From: Paludibacterium sp. B53371
GTDB lineage: Bacteria; Pseudomonadota; Gammaproteobacteria; Burkholderiales; Chromobacteriaceae
DNA length: 64,000 nucleotides
Assembly (NCBI RefSeq): GCF_018802765.1
Contig: NZ_CP069163.1
Coordinates: 2,304,311-2,368,310 of the forward strand
Reading direction: 5' to 3'
Shown: in pieces, positions 42,940-52,473 of the stretch
How positions within the stretch are numbered: position 1 is the stretch's first letter
Layout of the letters: every line of letters begins with the position of its first letter
Position numbers and translations under genes: made by a program
The notes under the pieces: model-generated
The model's input: the letters and a program-made list of their open reading frames with translations, nothing else
What the model was told of the DNA's origin: nothing
Database searches by the model: none

Positions 42940-44030
42940 TCTGAGTCGCTCTCCGCAATCCGGATCCACTTTTCCTGACGGCGCGTCTTGTCCTGCACCT
43001 GCCCGGCCAGCTGCCCGCAGGCAGCGTCGATATCGTCGCCGCGCGTCTTGCGCACCGTCACCACCAGCCCGGCGTCCTGCAGAATTTCCCGGAACGCCCG
43101 AATCGAATTGTTGCTCGAGCGGCCGTACCCGGAGTTCGGGAACGGATTGAACGGAATCAGGTTGAACTTGCAGGGCACGTCACGAACCAGCTGCAACAGC
43201 TGCCGGGCATGTTCGGGCCTGTCATTGACCCCGTCAAGCATCACGTACTCGAAAGTAATGAAATCGCGCGGTGCAAACGCCAGATACCGCCGGCAGGCTG
43301 CCATCAGTTCCGACAGCGGGTATTTTTTGTTGATCGGCACGATCTCGTCGCGAATGGCATCATTCGGCGCATGCAGACTGACCGCCAGCGCCACCGGACA
43401 GGCGGCCGCCAGACGATCCATCTGCGGCACGAGACCGGAAGTCGACAACGTGACACGGCGGCGAGAAAGACCGTAGGCATGGTCATCCAGCATGATCTGC
43501 AGGGCCGACACCACATTGTCGAAATTGGCAAGCGGCTCGCCCATCCCCATCATCACCACATTGGAAATGACCCGTTCGTTTTTCGGCGTCACGCCCATGG
43601 CCTTGTTGGCCCACCACAGCTGGCCGATGATTTCGGCGGTCGACAGATTGCGGTTGAAGCCCTGACGACCGGTCGAGCAGAACGTGCACTCCAGCGCACA
43701 CCCCACCTGGGAAGACACACACAAGGTGCCGCGATCGTCTTCGGGAATGAACACGGTTTCCACGCCGTTCCCGGTACCGACATCCAGCAGCCACTTGCGT
43801 GTGCCATCACTGGCCTCCTGCCCGGCCATCAGCGACGGCACGCGCACCTCGGCCGACTCGTGCAGCTTGGCACGCAGACTCTTGGCAATGTCGGTCATGG
43901 CGTCGAAATCGTCTTCACCCATCTGATGCATCCAGCGCATGACCTGCTTGGCGCGGAAGGTCTTTTCACCCATCGCGGCAAAATGTTCGGTCAGCTGGTT
44001 CAGGTTGAAGTCGAGCAGGTTGGTTTTCAT
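42936..44030 (-). CDS. rlmN: 23S rRNA/tRNA adenine-C2 methyltransferase RlmN
   Basis: The 364-residue radical-SAM enzyme methylates A2503 of 23S rRNA and A37 of some tRNAs. The cluster motif CALECTFC (C-x3-C-x2-C) lies near residues 112-119; the mobile methyl-carrying cysteine is in [14 protein letters not shown] near residue 345. [12 protein letters not shown] and [18 protein letters not shown] are also typical. It lies between ndk and pilW, the classical order. Confidence 0.96.
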   Translation of the reverse strand: MKTNLLDFNLNQLTEHFAAMGEKTFRAKQVMRWMHQMGEDDFDAMTDIAKSLRAKLHESAEVRVPSLMAGQEASDGTRKWLLDVGTGNGVETVFIPEDDRGTLCVSSQVGCALECTFCSTGRQGFNRNLSTAEIIGQLWWANKAMGVTPKNERVISNVVMMGMGEPLANFDNVVSALQIMLDDHAYGLSRRRVTLSTSGLVPQMDRLAAACPVALAVSLHAPNDAIRDEIVPINKKYPLSELMAACRRYLAFAPRDFITFEYVMLDGVNDRPEHARQLLQLVRDVPCKFNLIPFNPFPNSGYGRSSNNSIRAFREILQDAGLVVTVRKTRGDDIDAACGQLAGQVQDKTRRQEKWIRIAESDSE

Positions 44031-44050
44031 TTAAATCTCTTGCAGCAGAA

Positions 44051-44076
44051 ACGGCGGTCGCCGAAACGACCGCCGT
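44051..44076 (-). other. Stable hairpin between ndk and rlmN
   Basis: ACGGCGGTCG pairs perfectly with CGACCGCCGT around a 6-base loop. The following minus-strand bases TTCTGC are not a proper T-tract, so it may be a weak terminator or an mRNA-end protector for ndk. Confidence 0.5.
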
Positions 44077-44082
44077 CTTGAA

Positions 44083-44508
44083 TCAACGGGAGCAGATTTC
44101 GGAAGCCGCAAAGAAATAGGCGACTTCGATGGCAGCATTTTCAGCGCTGTCAGAACCGTGTACGGCATTGGCATCGATCGAGTCGGCGAAATCAGCGCGG
44201 ATGGTACCGGCATCGGCCTTCTTCGGATCGGTGGCACCCATCAGTTCACGATTCTTCAGGACGGCGTTCTCGCCTTCCAGCACCTGGATCATCACCGGGC
44301 CGGAAACCATGAAATCAACCAGATCCTTGAAGAAGGGACGCTCTTTGTGCACGGCGTAGAAGCCTTCGGCTTCCTTGCGCGACAGCTGCTTCATGCGGGC
44401 AGCGATCACTTTCAGACCGGCCGATTCGAAACGGTCATAGATCTTGCCGATCACATTTTTGCCGACGGCGTCCGGTTTAACGATGGACAGGGTGCGTTCA
44501 ATTGCCAT
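44083..44508 (-). CDS. ndk: Nucleoside diphosphate kinase
   Basis: A complete 141-residue enzyme that balances NTP pools by phosphate transfer through a histidine in [12 protein letters not shown] (about residue 117). The start [23 protein letters not shown] is canonical, as is the GTIRADFA stretch. It is the first gene of the long minus-strand block ending at purA and diverges from the SPOR gene. Confidence 0.97.
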   Translation of the reverse strand: MAIERTLSIVKPDAVGKNVIGKIYDRFESAGLKVIAARMKQLSRKEAEGFYAVHKERPFFKDLVDFMVSGPVMIQVLEGENAVLKNRELMGATDPKKADAGTIRADFADSIDANAVHGSDSAENAAIEVAYFFAASEICSR

Positions 44509-44640
44509 ATAAATCTCCCAATTACCTTGTTGACTGGCTAAACTATCGACTTGCTTGCGCCAGAGCGGTTTAAGCCGAATTTGCAGAACCCGTTATATTA
44601 CCAGTCTTTTTAGTCATTTGCCGCATAAAAATTAAGCACA

Positions 44641-45480
44641 ATGAGCGACCAGCGCAGAGACCCGCCCCAATACGAAGATGACGAAGCCTCCGACTTCGGC
44701 GCCAAACTGAAAGTTCGCCTGGCCATTGCCGCCGGACTGGTCGGTCTCGCCCTGGCGGCCATTCCGCTCCTCGATACCGTCACCGGCAAGAAGACCGACA
44801 TGGCCGACAACAATGCCGGCAATATTGTCAGCTCGGCCGGCCTGGCTGCGGTCCCGCCGGCCCCGGCGAGCGCCCCCACGGCCAGTGCGCCGGTGGCCAG
44901 CAGCCAGCCTGTCGGTACGGCCCCGTCCGGCCCGGATGTCAACCAGACACCGGGCATGACCGCCACACCGCCGCTGTCACTGCCGGCAGCCACCACGCCG
45001 CCGCCGTCAGCGCCACCGGCCGCCAACCAGGCGACACCGCAGCAGCACAGCAAAATGGTCACCGTACAGCCGGTTGCCCCCTCTGCGCCGCCCGCAGCCA
45101 ATCGCGACAACACGCGTGCCTTCAAGCCTTCGACACCCGCCGTCACCGGCAACCAGCCCTATCGGGCGCCGGCGGCCCAGCCGCAGGCCATGCCCAACAT
45201 TCAGCCGGTCCAGCCCCTGCCGCCACAGAACTCGGCCAGCCCGATCGCACGGCCATCAGGCAGCTCAGTGGGATACAACGTCCAGCTGGGTCTGTTCAGC
45301 AGCACGGAAAACGCCCAGAAGCTGATCAACGAACTCAAGAGCAAAGGCATTGAAGTGCAGAGCGAGACCCGGGTTCACCTGGCGCCATTCCGCACCCGGG
45401 CTGAGGCCGAACAGGCCATGGCCAAACTCAGAGCCATGGGCTATGCCCCCATGCTCAACGTCCCCGGCAGCAACCAATAA
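44641..45480 (+). CDS. SPOR-domain membrane protein
   Basis: A 279-residue protein with a short acidic cytoplasmic start, a membrane helix near residues 27-45 (LAIAAGLVGLALAAIPLL), a long Pro/Ala/Thr-rich periplasmic linker and a C-terminal SPOR domain (about 205-279: GYNVQLGLFSSTENAQKLINELKSKGIEVQSETR). SPOR domains bind denuded peptidoglycan at the division septum. The low-complexity linker resembles DedD/FtsN-like proteins. The ribosome site before ATG is poor. Confidence 0.82.
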   Translation: MSDQRRDPPQYEDDEASDFGAKLKVRLAIAAGLVGLALAAIPLLDTVTGKKTDMADNNAGNIVSSAGLAAVPPAPASAPTASAPVASSQPVGTAPSGPDVNQTPGMTATPPLSLPAATTPPPSAPPAANQATPQQHSKMVTVQPVAPSAPPAANRDNTRAFKPSTPAVTGNQPYRAPAAQPQAMPNIQPVQPLPPQNSASPIARPSGSSVGYNVQLGLFSSTENAQKLINELKSKGIEVQSETRVHLAPFRTRAEAEQAMAKLRAMGYAPMLNVPGSNQ

Positions 45481-45513
45481 AAATCCCGCAGACGCCTGAC
45501 GGCGCTGCGGGAT
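45479..45513 (-). terminator. Terminator between convergent genes
   Basis: ATCCCGCAG (45483-45491) pairs with CTGCGGGAT (45505-45513), with an inner GCC/GGC pair. The five-T tail (GGGATTTTTATT) is on the minus strand, ending the microprotein gene; the stem overlaps the end of the SPOR gene. Confidence 0.8.
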
Positions 45514-45533
45514 CATCACGAGAGGACCGGGGA

Positions 45534-45665
45534 TTACAGATAACTGTCCTGATCCCACTCGTCACGTATCGAATCAGCAAAGGACTCTCTCTCCATCGCA
45601 CTCATCGTATCGAGATTGTCCCTGGATGGCGCCAGCATCGACTCATCGAATTCTTGTTCATCCAT
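45534..45665 (-). CDS. Acidic 43-residue microprotein, unknown function
   Basis: The product MDEQEFDESMLAPSRDNLDT... ends DEWDQDSYL and has about 13 acidic and 4 basic residues, with no hydrophobic helix. I do not recognise it. GGGAG lies 8 bases before ATG 45665 and a terminator follows the stop, so it has the form of a real gene. It faces the SPOR gene. Confidence 0.5.
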   Translation of the reverse strand: MDEQEFDESMLAPSRDNLDTMSAMERESFADSIRDEWDQDSYL

Positions 45666-45792
45666 GCCGCAATCTCCCGTAGACAAAAAAAGGGGAGTTC
45701 TAGTTATAGCAGGCAAAGATGAAAATTACATGTCAAAATCAGTCACTTAGCTGGCAAAAAGGACAGCTGCACCAGATGCGGCATGCGCAGCA

Positions 45793-46323
45793 TCAGAAAG
45801 ACAACCCCACCCCGAGATAAGCGCCATCGGCCAGGGTGCGATTGCGGCTGGCATCCTGACGCTCGATCTCGAACTGCCGGTAACCGGCCGTCAGCGTCAG
45901 CGGGCCGACTGGCTGCCACTGCACACCGGCCGAGCGATCAATCACCTTGCCGACACTGCCGCTGGCCAGGGCCGAAGGCGCCTGAAACGCGCTGGCATAG
46001 ACGCTCAGTCCGTGCCCCAGCGCCAGACTGGCACGCGCCCCCGGCAGGGCTGCCGGCGCCGAGCCGGCATCGGTATCGATCGCCATGGCCTTGACCCCGC
46101 CGCCGAGGGAAACCGGTCCGAGCGACACCCCCATCATCAGACCAAGGCCCCCGGCGGAACCCTGATGATCATGATGCAGATAATCCAGTGTAAAACCGGG
46201 AATGATCCCTTCCGGGGTACGAGAGAACTGTTGAAAATCCCGACCGGCTGCCACCCCGTACTCCGCCGCATGGGCAGAAACCGCCAGCGCCAGCAAGACA
46301 CCACTCAGAACAACCTGTTTCAT
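45793..46323 (-). CDS. YfaZ-like outer-membrane beta-barrel protein
   Basis: The 176-residue precursor has a signal peptide (MKQVVLSGVLLALAVSAHA) and alternating polar/hydrophobic strands with many Gly, ending in the C-terminal aromatic signature LGVGLSF expected of BAM substrates. The pattern fits YfaZ-type proteins. Function is unknown. ATG 46323 fits the signal peptide; the frame runs to 46407. Confidence 0.65.
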   Translation of the reverse strand: MKQVVLSGVLLALAVSAHAAEYGVAAGRDFQQFSRTPEGIIPGFTLDYLHHDHQGSAGGLGLMMGVSLGPVSLGGGVKAMAIDTDAGSAPAALPGARASLALGHGLSVYASAFQAPSALASGSVGKVIDRSAGVQWQPVGPLTLTAGYRQFEIERQDASRNRTLADGAYLGVGLSF

Positions 46324-46416
46324 ACACACTCTCTGACTCGGTGAAACAAGGCATGACTCCGGCAACGCCGCGGAGTTCCCGCTGACAGACAGAAGAGCGC
46401 GTCTCAAACCACGGGG

Positions 46417-46728
46417 CTAGGACGACTGTGCAATCGTGGCGATCACGGCATCCGCCCCGGCAGCAAAGCGATGCGACAGACCGGAAGGAATCTCGATCAT
46501 CTCGCCGGTCCGCGCCTCACAGGCGCGCCCCTGCTCATCCTCCAACACCAGCGTCCCTTCGAGACAAAGCAGGAATTCATGATGCACATGGGATTCAAAA
46601 GCATACTGACCGGGGCGCAAATTGATCAGCAATAGTTGAGATGGCCGCAGTTGCGTCAACAGATGATCACTGTCCGGCATCAGCGAACGGCCAAGACTCG
46701 GCAGACGGTGCAAGATAAAAGCGCTCAT
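46417..46728 (-). CDS. Small cupin-domain protein
   Basis: A 103-residue single cupin: the metal-binding half-motif ESHVHHEFLLCLEGTLVLED (two His and Glu) lies near residues 46-64 and the second motif around GEMIEIPSGLSHRFAAG has the last His. Such proteins can be small dioxygenases, isomerases or sensors; no substrate can be given. AAGGAG precedes ATG 46728. Confidence 0.75.
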   Translation of the reverse strand: MSAFILHRLPSLGRSLMPDSDHLLTQLRPSQLLLINLRPGQYAFESHVHHEFLLCLEGTLVLEDEQGRACEARTGEMIEIPSGLSHRFAAGADAVIATIAQSS

Positions 46729-46855
46729 GACAAATCTCCTTACGCGGTATGTAAACGGGGCACACCAGGTCGTCCTCACCTGCCTGCCCCTCCATGCCGA
46801 CAAGCCCCATCAGAAGACCTGCCAAGACATCATCATCAATAAATCAAAAAGCATA

Positions 46856-48148
46856 TTAATGCAATTTCACCAGCGGGCGCGCACGCTTCACCAGATAACG
46901 CGCCAGCGCCAGCACCCCTGTGCGCATCGTCCCCAGCACAGCACGGTGATGCAGCAGATGCAGGCTCACATACATACAACGCGCCAGAAAGCCCTCCACA
47001 AACCAGGAGGCATCAAACAGATTCCCCATCAGGTTCCCGACCGAGGTCCGGGTGCCCATCGACACCAGAGAACCATAGTCACGATAGACATAGGATGCGG
47101 CCGGCTCGGCCTGCCCCCGAACGCGACGCAACAACAGACGGTACAGATAGTCAGCCTGCTGATGCGCACTCTGCGCCCGCGGAGGCACCCACTTCCCCTC
47201 GGCATACTCGCAGGCGGCGCAATCCCCCAGCGCGAACATGTCTGCAAATCCCTCGACCTGCAGACGTCGATTCACCAGCAACTGCCCGCTCCTGGCCAGC
47301 GGCAGGCCAAGCGTCGCCAGCAAGGGAGGTGCCTTGATACCGGCGGCCCAGACAATCAGATCCGCCGGATACACATTCCCCTCACTATCCAGCACCTTGT
47401 CGGCATCAATCCGGGTCACCTTGCAGCCGGTATGCACCGTGATCTGCCGCTCGGCCAGCAATTGCAACGCCGTACGCGACACCCTGGCAGGCAACGGCGA
47501 GAGAATCCGCGCAGCACCCTCCAGCAAGGTAATGCGGACATCGCGCAGAGGGTCGAGCCGCGGATAACCATACCGCCCCTGCACCTCGCTGGCCTCACGC
47601 AACTCGGCCGCCAGCTCCACCCCGGTCGCCCCGCCGCCAATGATCACCACATCCACCGCCACCTGAGGATTCTGCGGCTTCTGCAAATCGGCCAGCGTCA
47701 GCAACTTAAGCATGCGCAGCCGAAACCACTCGGCGTCATGCGGGCCATTGAGGGACAAGGTGTGTTCGGCAGCACCGGGGACGCCAAAATAATTCGAAGT
47801 ACTGCCGATCGCCAGCACCAACTGGTCATACCCCAGTTGCCGGGCAGGCAGAATCACCGAGCCATCGTCAGCCAGCGTCTCGCCGACACTGATCATGCGG
47901 CGCGGCGCATCCAGCGCCGTCAGCGCCCCAAACACAAAGGTAAAGCCGTTATCGTGCGCCAGCATCTGATAAGACAGGCCCTCCTGATGGATATCCAGCG
48001 TGCCGGCGGCCACCTCATGCAAGGAGGGCTTCCAGATGTGAAACAGATTGCAATCCACCAGCGTCACCGCAAGCGGCCCCAACTGACGTCCCAGTTTGCA
48101 GGCCAGCTCCAGGCCACCCGCTCCGCCACCGACAATCACGATTTTCAT
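46856..48148 (-). CDS. Type II NADH dehydrogenase-like flavoprotein
   Basis: A 430-residue two-dinucleotide-fold enzyme. The FAD loop is IVIVGGGAGGLELA at the start and the NAD loop VVIIGGGATGVELAAEL near residue 165. FALGDCAACEY near residue 295 is the conserved late FAD motif, and the C-terminal amphipathic end (ALARYLVKRARPL) suits membrane binding. It should pass electrons from NADH to quinone without pumping protons. Family members include Ndh and sulfide:quinone reductases, but the redox cysteines of the latter are absent. Confidence 0.85.
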   Translation of the reverse strand: MKIVIVGGGAGGLELACKLGRQLGPLAVTLVDCNLFHIWKPSLHEVAAGTLDIHQEGLSYQMLAHDNGFTFVFGALTALDAPRRMISVGETLADDGSVILPARQLGYDQLVLAIGSTSNYFGVPGAAEHTLSLNGPHDAEWFRLRMLKLLTLADLQKPQNPQVAVDVVIIGGGATGVELAAELREASEVQGRYGYPRLDPLRDVRITLLEGAARILSPLPARVSRTALQLLAERQITVHTGCKVTRIDADKVLDSEGNVYPADLIVWAAGIKAPPLLATLGLPLARSGQLLVNRRLQVEGFADMFALGDCAACEYAEGKWVPPRAQSAHQQADYLYRLLLRRVRGQAEPAASYVYRDYGSLVSMGTRTSVGNLMGNLFDASWFVEGFLARCMYVSLHLLHHRAVLGTMRTGVLALARYLVKRARPLVKLH

Positions 48149-48421
48149 AGGCACTCTCTCTGCCCCCAGGGCTCGGTATGCAAAAAATACTCTGGGCAGC
48201 ATGACGACATGCTGGCCGGATGATTCTTGTGCACCGCACCAATGTACTCAACTCCCTGCCGCAGAACAATCTTTCCTGCCGGACAGCAACAGATTCCTTC
48301 CCTATACCCCAAGAATATGGTCATCGGCGCGCGCAACCATGCCGCACCGCAACAAGCAATTTACTTGCACCCGCCCGGCAATCCCAAGAAACTCAAGGCA
48401 TCCAGCGCCCCAGAGTCCCCC

Positions 48422-49642
48422 ATGTCAACCCTGCACCTTTCCCGACAAGCTGCCCGCCACCTGCACCTGAGCGCTCAGGGACTGCTGAACCCGCCGCGCC
48501 GCCGGGCCACCCGCGCCGATGTCCTCGCCTGCATCCGCCGCATGGCCCTGCTGCAAATCGACACCATCAATGTCGTCGCCCGCAGTCCTTACCTGGTGCT
48601 CTTCAGTCGCCTCGGTCACTACCAGCCCGCCTGGCTGGATGAATTACTGGCAGAAGGTGCGCTGTTCGAATACTGGGCACACGAAGCCTGCTTCATCCCC
48701 ATCGAAGACTACGGCCTGTTGCGCCACCGCATGCTGGACGCCACCTCGCTGGGCTGGAAATGCCCGAAAGACTGGCTGGCACGCCACGGCACGGAAATCG
48801 AAGCGCTGCTGAGCAGAATGCGCCAGCAGGGGCCGCTGCGCTCGGCCGATTTTGCCCGCCAGCACGGCACAGGCAGCGGCTGGTGGGACTGGAAGCCGGA
48901 GAAGCGCCATCTGGAGGTGCTGTTCGCCCAGGGAAGGGTCATGGTCAGGGCCAGGCACAACTTCCAGCGCATCTACGACCTGGCCGAGCGCGTCTTGCCG
49001 CAGTGGAATGATGCACGCGACCTGCCGACGCCGGAACAGGCCAGACAAACCATGCTGCAGCAAAGTTGCCGGGCCCTGGGCATCATCAGGGCGGGATGGC
49101 TGAGCGACTACTACCGCATCAAGGGGGGGCGTCACGAAGCCCTGCTGCATCACTGGGCCGATCAGGGCGAACTGATCCCGGTACGGGTCGAAGGCTGGCA
49201 GCAGGATGCCTTTGTACATGCCAGCCTGGCCCCCGAACTGGCGCGCGCCGAGGCCGGCAGCCTCAAAGCAGGCGCCACGGCCGTACTCTCCCCTTTCGAC
49301 CCGGTCGTCTGGGATCGCAAGCGGGCACGCGAGCTGTTCGACTTCGACTATCGCATTGAATGCTACACACCCGCAGCCCGACGTCAGTACGGCTATTTTG
49401 CGCTGCCCATCCTGCATCGCGGCAAGCTGATTGGCCGGCTGGATGCCAAGGCACATCGGCAACAAGGTATTTTCGAGATTCGCCGTTTCCATCTGGAACC
49501 GGGCGTGCGCGTCAGTCAGCGGCTGCTCAAGGACCTGGGCCAGACCCTGCACAAGCTGGCCGACTGGCACGGCACACCTCAAATCCGAATGACGCACGGG
49601 CCGGACGGACTGATTGCCCCCCGGGGGGATGACACGGCATGA
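48422..49642 (+). CDS. ycaQ: DNA interstrand-crosslink glycosylase AlkX/YcaQ family
   Basis: The 406-residue protein follows E. coli YcaQ closely: LHLSAQGLLNPPRRRATR at the start, then MALLQIDTINVVARSPYLVLFSRLG, the catalytic-site region EYWAHEACFIP (QxD-type chemistry through the earlier QID) and VLSPFDPVVWDRKRARELFDFDYRIECYTP. The winged-helix enzyme unhooks nitrogen-mustard-type crosslinks. Start ATG 48422 fits the family; the frame reaches further upstream. The ATG of the next gene overlaps its stop. Confidence 0.9.
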   Translation: MSTLHLSRQAARHLHLSAQGLLNPPRRRATRADVLACIRRMALLQIDTINVVARSPYLVLFSRLGHYQPAWLDELLAEGALFEYWAHEACFIPIEDYGLLRHRMLDATSLGWKCPKDWLARHGTEIEALLSRMRQQGPLRSADFARQHGTGSGWWDWKPEKRHLEVLFAQGRVMVRARHNFQRIYDLAERVLPQWNDARDLPTPEQARQTMLQQSCRALGIIRAGWLSDYYRIKGGRHEALLHHWADQGELIPVRVEGWQQDAFVHASLAPELARAEAGSLKAGATAVLSPFDPVVWDRKRARELFDFDYRIECYTPAARRQYGYFALPILHRGKLIGRLDAKAHRQQGIFEIRRFHLEPGVRVSQRLLKDLGQTLHKLADWHGTPQIRMTHGPDGLIAPRGDDTA

Positions 49643-50547
49643 ACAAGAAAGGTGGCGGCATGAAAAAACGGCGACATGGCTGGCGAGTCCTGTGGCTGGT
49701 GGCGGCATGCCTCAGCCCGCTGGTGCAAGGCGCACAACCGGTCTACCTGCCGCCGCCCGAATCCGTCACCGACCACCGCTCGGATTATCAGTTCCAGCTA
49801 TTGCAGCTGGCGCTGCAGGAAGATGGCCATCGCTTCCAGGCGCTACGCGGTCTGCAAGCCATGCCCCAGGCGCGGGCACTGGGTGAACTGGCAGCCTGCC
49901 AGCCCGGCGTGGATGTCGTCGCCAGCATGACGACCATAGAACGGGAAAGCAGGCTGTTGCCGATTCGCATCCCGATCGACCGTGGCCTGATCGGCTGGCG
50001 CATCGCCCTGATCCGCGCAGAGCAGCCGGAGCGCCTGGCCAACGTTGACTCGCTTGCCACACTGGCGCAGCTGACTGCCGGACAGGGCCCGGACTGGCCC
50101 GACACCCGCATCCTGCGAGCCAATGGTCTGCCCGTGAACTCAAGCGGCCAGTACGATGCGCTGTTTCGCATGCTGCAGAACCGGCGTTTCGACTACTTCC
50201 CGCGCTCGGTCAACGAGATCTGGCCCGAACTGGACCGTTACCGGCAGGCCGGCCTGGGCGTGGATCGCCATCTTGTCCTGCACTATCCCGCTGCCGTGTA
50301 TTTTTTCGTCTGCCCGCACAATCAGGTGCTGGCCGAAGCCATCCGCCACGGCCTGGAGAAAGCCCTGAGGGACAACCGCTTCAACCAGCTGTTCACGCAG
50401 TACTATCAGGACGCCCTGTCACGCGCCGACCTGGGCCATCGCACCATCATCGAACTGGCCAATCCCGAGCTGCCGCCGCAGACCCCCTTGCAACGACAGG
50501 ATCTGTGGCTGCGCATCGAGGCATCAGGCCGTCAGCCGGGCAAATGA
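49639..50547 (+). CDS. Periplasmic solute-binding (type 2) protein
   Basis: The product of up to 302 residues has a signal peptide (KKRRHGWRVLWLVAACLSPLVQGA, cut before AQP) and a diverged type 2 periplasmic-binding fold resembling amino-acid-binding (SBP_bac_3) proteins: YQFQLLQLALQEDGH, then FDYFPRSVNEIWPEL and FVCPHNQVLAEAIRHGLEKAL. It may be a ligand sensor with no transporter, as no ABC genes are near. ATG 49660 is an alternative start with AAGGTGG. Its 3' end overlaps the converging chorismatase gene by 16 bases. Confidence 0.65.
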   Translation: MNKKGGGMKKRRHGWRVLWLVAACLSPLVQGAQPVYLPPPESVTDHRSDYQFQLLQLALQEDGHRFQALRGLQAMPQARALGELAACQPGVDVVASMTTIERESRLLPIRIPIDRGLIGWRIALIRAEQPERLANVDSLATLAQLTAGQGPDWPDTRILRANGLPVNSSGQYDALFRMLQNRRFDYFPRSVNEIWPELDRYRQAGLGVDRHLVLHYPAAVYFFVCPHNQVLAEAIRHGLEKALRDNRFNQLFTQYYQDALSRADLGHRTIIELANPELPPQTPLQRQDLWLRIEASGRQPGK

Positions 50548-51563
50548 AACCCGTGAGCTTCAATCTCCACCAGCAGATCAGCGCGACAAATATCTGCCTG
50601 CACAAAAGTCAGCACGGCCGATGAGCCAATGATCCCGGCCAGAGTCTGCCGCACCAGGTCCAGGTCATCGGCATGGCGGATGTATACGCGATACACCAGC
50701 CCGTCCAGCGCAAACAGCGAGGCCCCGGCCAGTCGGTTGGCCTCGGCCAGCAACACCGAGATATTCCTCATACTTTCCCGCGTCTGCTCGGCCACATCCC
50801 CCTGGTGCATGGTCTGATGACCGACGATGCTCGCCGTGCCGGAGATCAGCAGAATCGACTGCTCTCCCGCACGCGCCAGTGCTGCCCGGGTAAAAGTCGG
50901 GCTGCGCGGACCATATTCCGCCGGATAGACAAAGGCACTGACCTGACGGGGATTTTCAATCTGCCGGGCCGGCGTGCGCGCCGCCAGAAAAGCAATCGAC
51001 AGCGGTCCGGCAGCCACGCCCAGCGCACAGGCTGCCGGGCTGGCATCCACCGGACGCTCAAAGGCGCAGAAAGCCTGATGACGCCCGATATTGAACTGCC
51101 GATAACGTTCGAGCCCCTGGTCAATACGATTGATATCCGGCACGTAGTTCCAGACGCGCCAGAGATAAGGACAGGCCTCCTGCGCCAGCAGGGCAAAGAT
51201 CTGTCGATAGGCACGTTCGGCAATCTGCTGCAATGCCGGGGCATCCCCCGCAGAAGTCGCGACATCGGCCTCATCGAGCTGAACCACACCAAACAGCAGG
51301 TTGGCCGAGGCGGCATAACGCACATCCTGGAACGTACCCTGACGGCAAGCGGCACTCACCCCCCACGATTCGACCTGCAGTGCATCCGTACCGAGCAGTG
51401 GCGTAGCGACCGATTGCAGCGGCACCGGGCCGGCCGGGCCGCAGGCCAATGCCTGCCCACCGATGACAGCCATGCCCAACAGCCCGGCCACGTTGTCCCC
51501 CGGCGGCAGGAAGGCCTGCGCACTCACCGCAGACTGGGTAAACCACAGAGATTCAGCATTCAT
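50532..51563 (-). CDS. Chorismatase-family protein (FkbO/Hyg5/XanB2-like)
   Basis: A 343-residue two-lobed protein with RidA-like halves. Family features include ACPYLWRVWNYVPDINRI, LERYRQFNIGRHQAF and the Glu-rich YPAEYGPRSPTFTRAAL that lines the active site, plus the RidA-like ending FVQADICRADLLVEIEAHG. XanB2 and relatives cleave chorismate to 3- or 4-hydroxybenzoate, the likely starter of aryl polyenes and xanthomonadin. It sits beside the polyene operon with PAP2, which supports that role. Which product is made cannot be told from sequence alone. Confidence 0.85.
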   Translation of the reverse strand: MNAESLWFTQSAVSAQAFLPPGDNVAGLLGMAVIGGQALACGPAGPVPLQSVATPLLGTDALQVESWGVSAACRQGTFQDVRYAASANLLFGVVQLDEADVATSAGDAPALQQIAERAYRQIFALLAQEACPYLWRVWNYVPDINRIDQGLERYRQFNIGRHQAFCAFERPVDASPAACALGVAAGPLSIAFLAARTPARQIENPRQVSAFVYPAEYGPRSPTFTRAALARAGEQSILLISGTASIVGHQTMHQGDVAEQTRESMRNISVLLAEANRLAGASLFALDGLVYRVYIRHADDLDLVRQTLAGIIGSSAVLTFVQADICRADLLVEIEAHGFHLPG

Positions 51564-51608
51564 GACAGAAAGAAAACAATGCGCAAATGGAAAACAGCCC
51601 GGCAGCGA

Positions 51609-52283
51609 TCAGCCCCCCGGTCGGCAGGCATGACGCTTCAACCCGGAGCACCAGGCCGTGAAAAGCCCCAGCACGGTGCCGGCGAGCACATCCAGGGCCA
51701 CATGCTGCTTGATCGCCATGGTGGACCAGGCGATTGCCAGACACCACAAGATATTCAACCCCTGCAACCAGCCGGGAAAATGCCAGAAACGGAAACGCCA
51801 GAACAGCCAGACGGCAGAAAAAACGGCGGTCGCCACATGCAGGGAAGGACAGGCATTGCCTGCCGTATCGACCTGCTTCAGAAAAGAGACGCCGGGGTGC
51901 AGCGCCCAGTCGATGCTGGCAGGCGCAATGGCATTGGGCCAGACATAAAATACCGCCAGACCCGCCAGGCAGGGCAGCGCCACCTTCGCCCCGTAACGGG
52001 CAATTTCCCGGCGCGACAACATCAAAACCGGCGGAAGAGAAACATAAAACCAGAGAGACAAGTAGACCGGCAGCGCAGCAGGGGAAAAATCCACCAAAGA
52101 ATCAAACCATGTCAGCGGGATAATATGTACCGGGCCCGATGGATTTTTCAGCAGGTAAATATACCCGACAAAAAAAATCAGGGTAAAACCCATCGTTCCG
52201 AACATCTTGAACCAGAAACGGGTGAAAACCAGTTTCACCATATCAATCCGGTCTCGCGAGAACCTACCCTCTCCTTGGTTCAA
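51609..52283 (-). CDS. PAP2-superfamily membrane phosphatase
   Basis: A 224-residue protein with about six membrane helices. The PAP2 catalytic motifs are GNACPSLHVATA (PSxH) and STMAIKQHVALDV (last His and Asp), in the AUR1/inositol-phosphotransferase-like form. It probably removes phosphate from, or moves a head group onto, a lipid. The start is a TTG with AAGGAG 5 bases before; ATG 52241 is an alternative. It is divergent from the ACP operon and near the chorismatase gene, so it may finish a lipid anchor for the polyene. Confidence 0.75.
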   Translation of the reverse strand: MNQGEGRFSRDRIDMVKLVFTRFWFKMFGTMGFTLIFFVGYIYLLKNPSGPVHIIPLTWFDSLVDFSPAALPVYLSLWFYVSLPPVLMLSRREIARYGAKVALPCLAGLAVFYVWPNAIAPASIDWALHPGVSFLKQVDTAGNACPSLHVATAVFSAVWLFWRFRFWHFPGWLQGLNILWCLAIAWSTMAIKQHVALDVLAGTVLGLFTAWCSGLKRHACRPGG

Positions 52284-52307
52284 ATCAACTCCTTAAAGCA
52301 ATTTCAC

Positions 52308-52339
52308 ACTATACCGGACGCTATTGATCTTGCTATAAT
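52308..52339. promoter_or_regulatory. Divergent promoter boxes for the polyene genes
   Basis: On the plus strand TGCTATAAT (52331-52339) is a perfect extended -10 box, start near 52346, driving the ACP operon with a leader of about 128 bases. On the minus strand TATAGT (52313-52308) is a -10 candidate for PAP2. Both lack good -35 boxes. Confidence 0.6.
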
Positions 52340-52473
52340 TTTGCCCTTTTCCATCAGGGAAGTAGTTAGCCGCAATAACGGTCACGCCATCGGGTTCGAG
52401 ATCATACCGAAACTGAATTGCCTTGGCGAATAACAGCCATCCCTGACCAACTCTTTTTCGCGAAATTACCATC

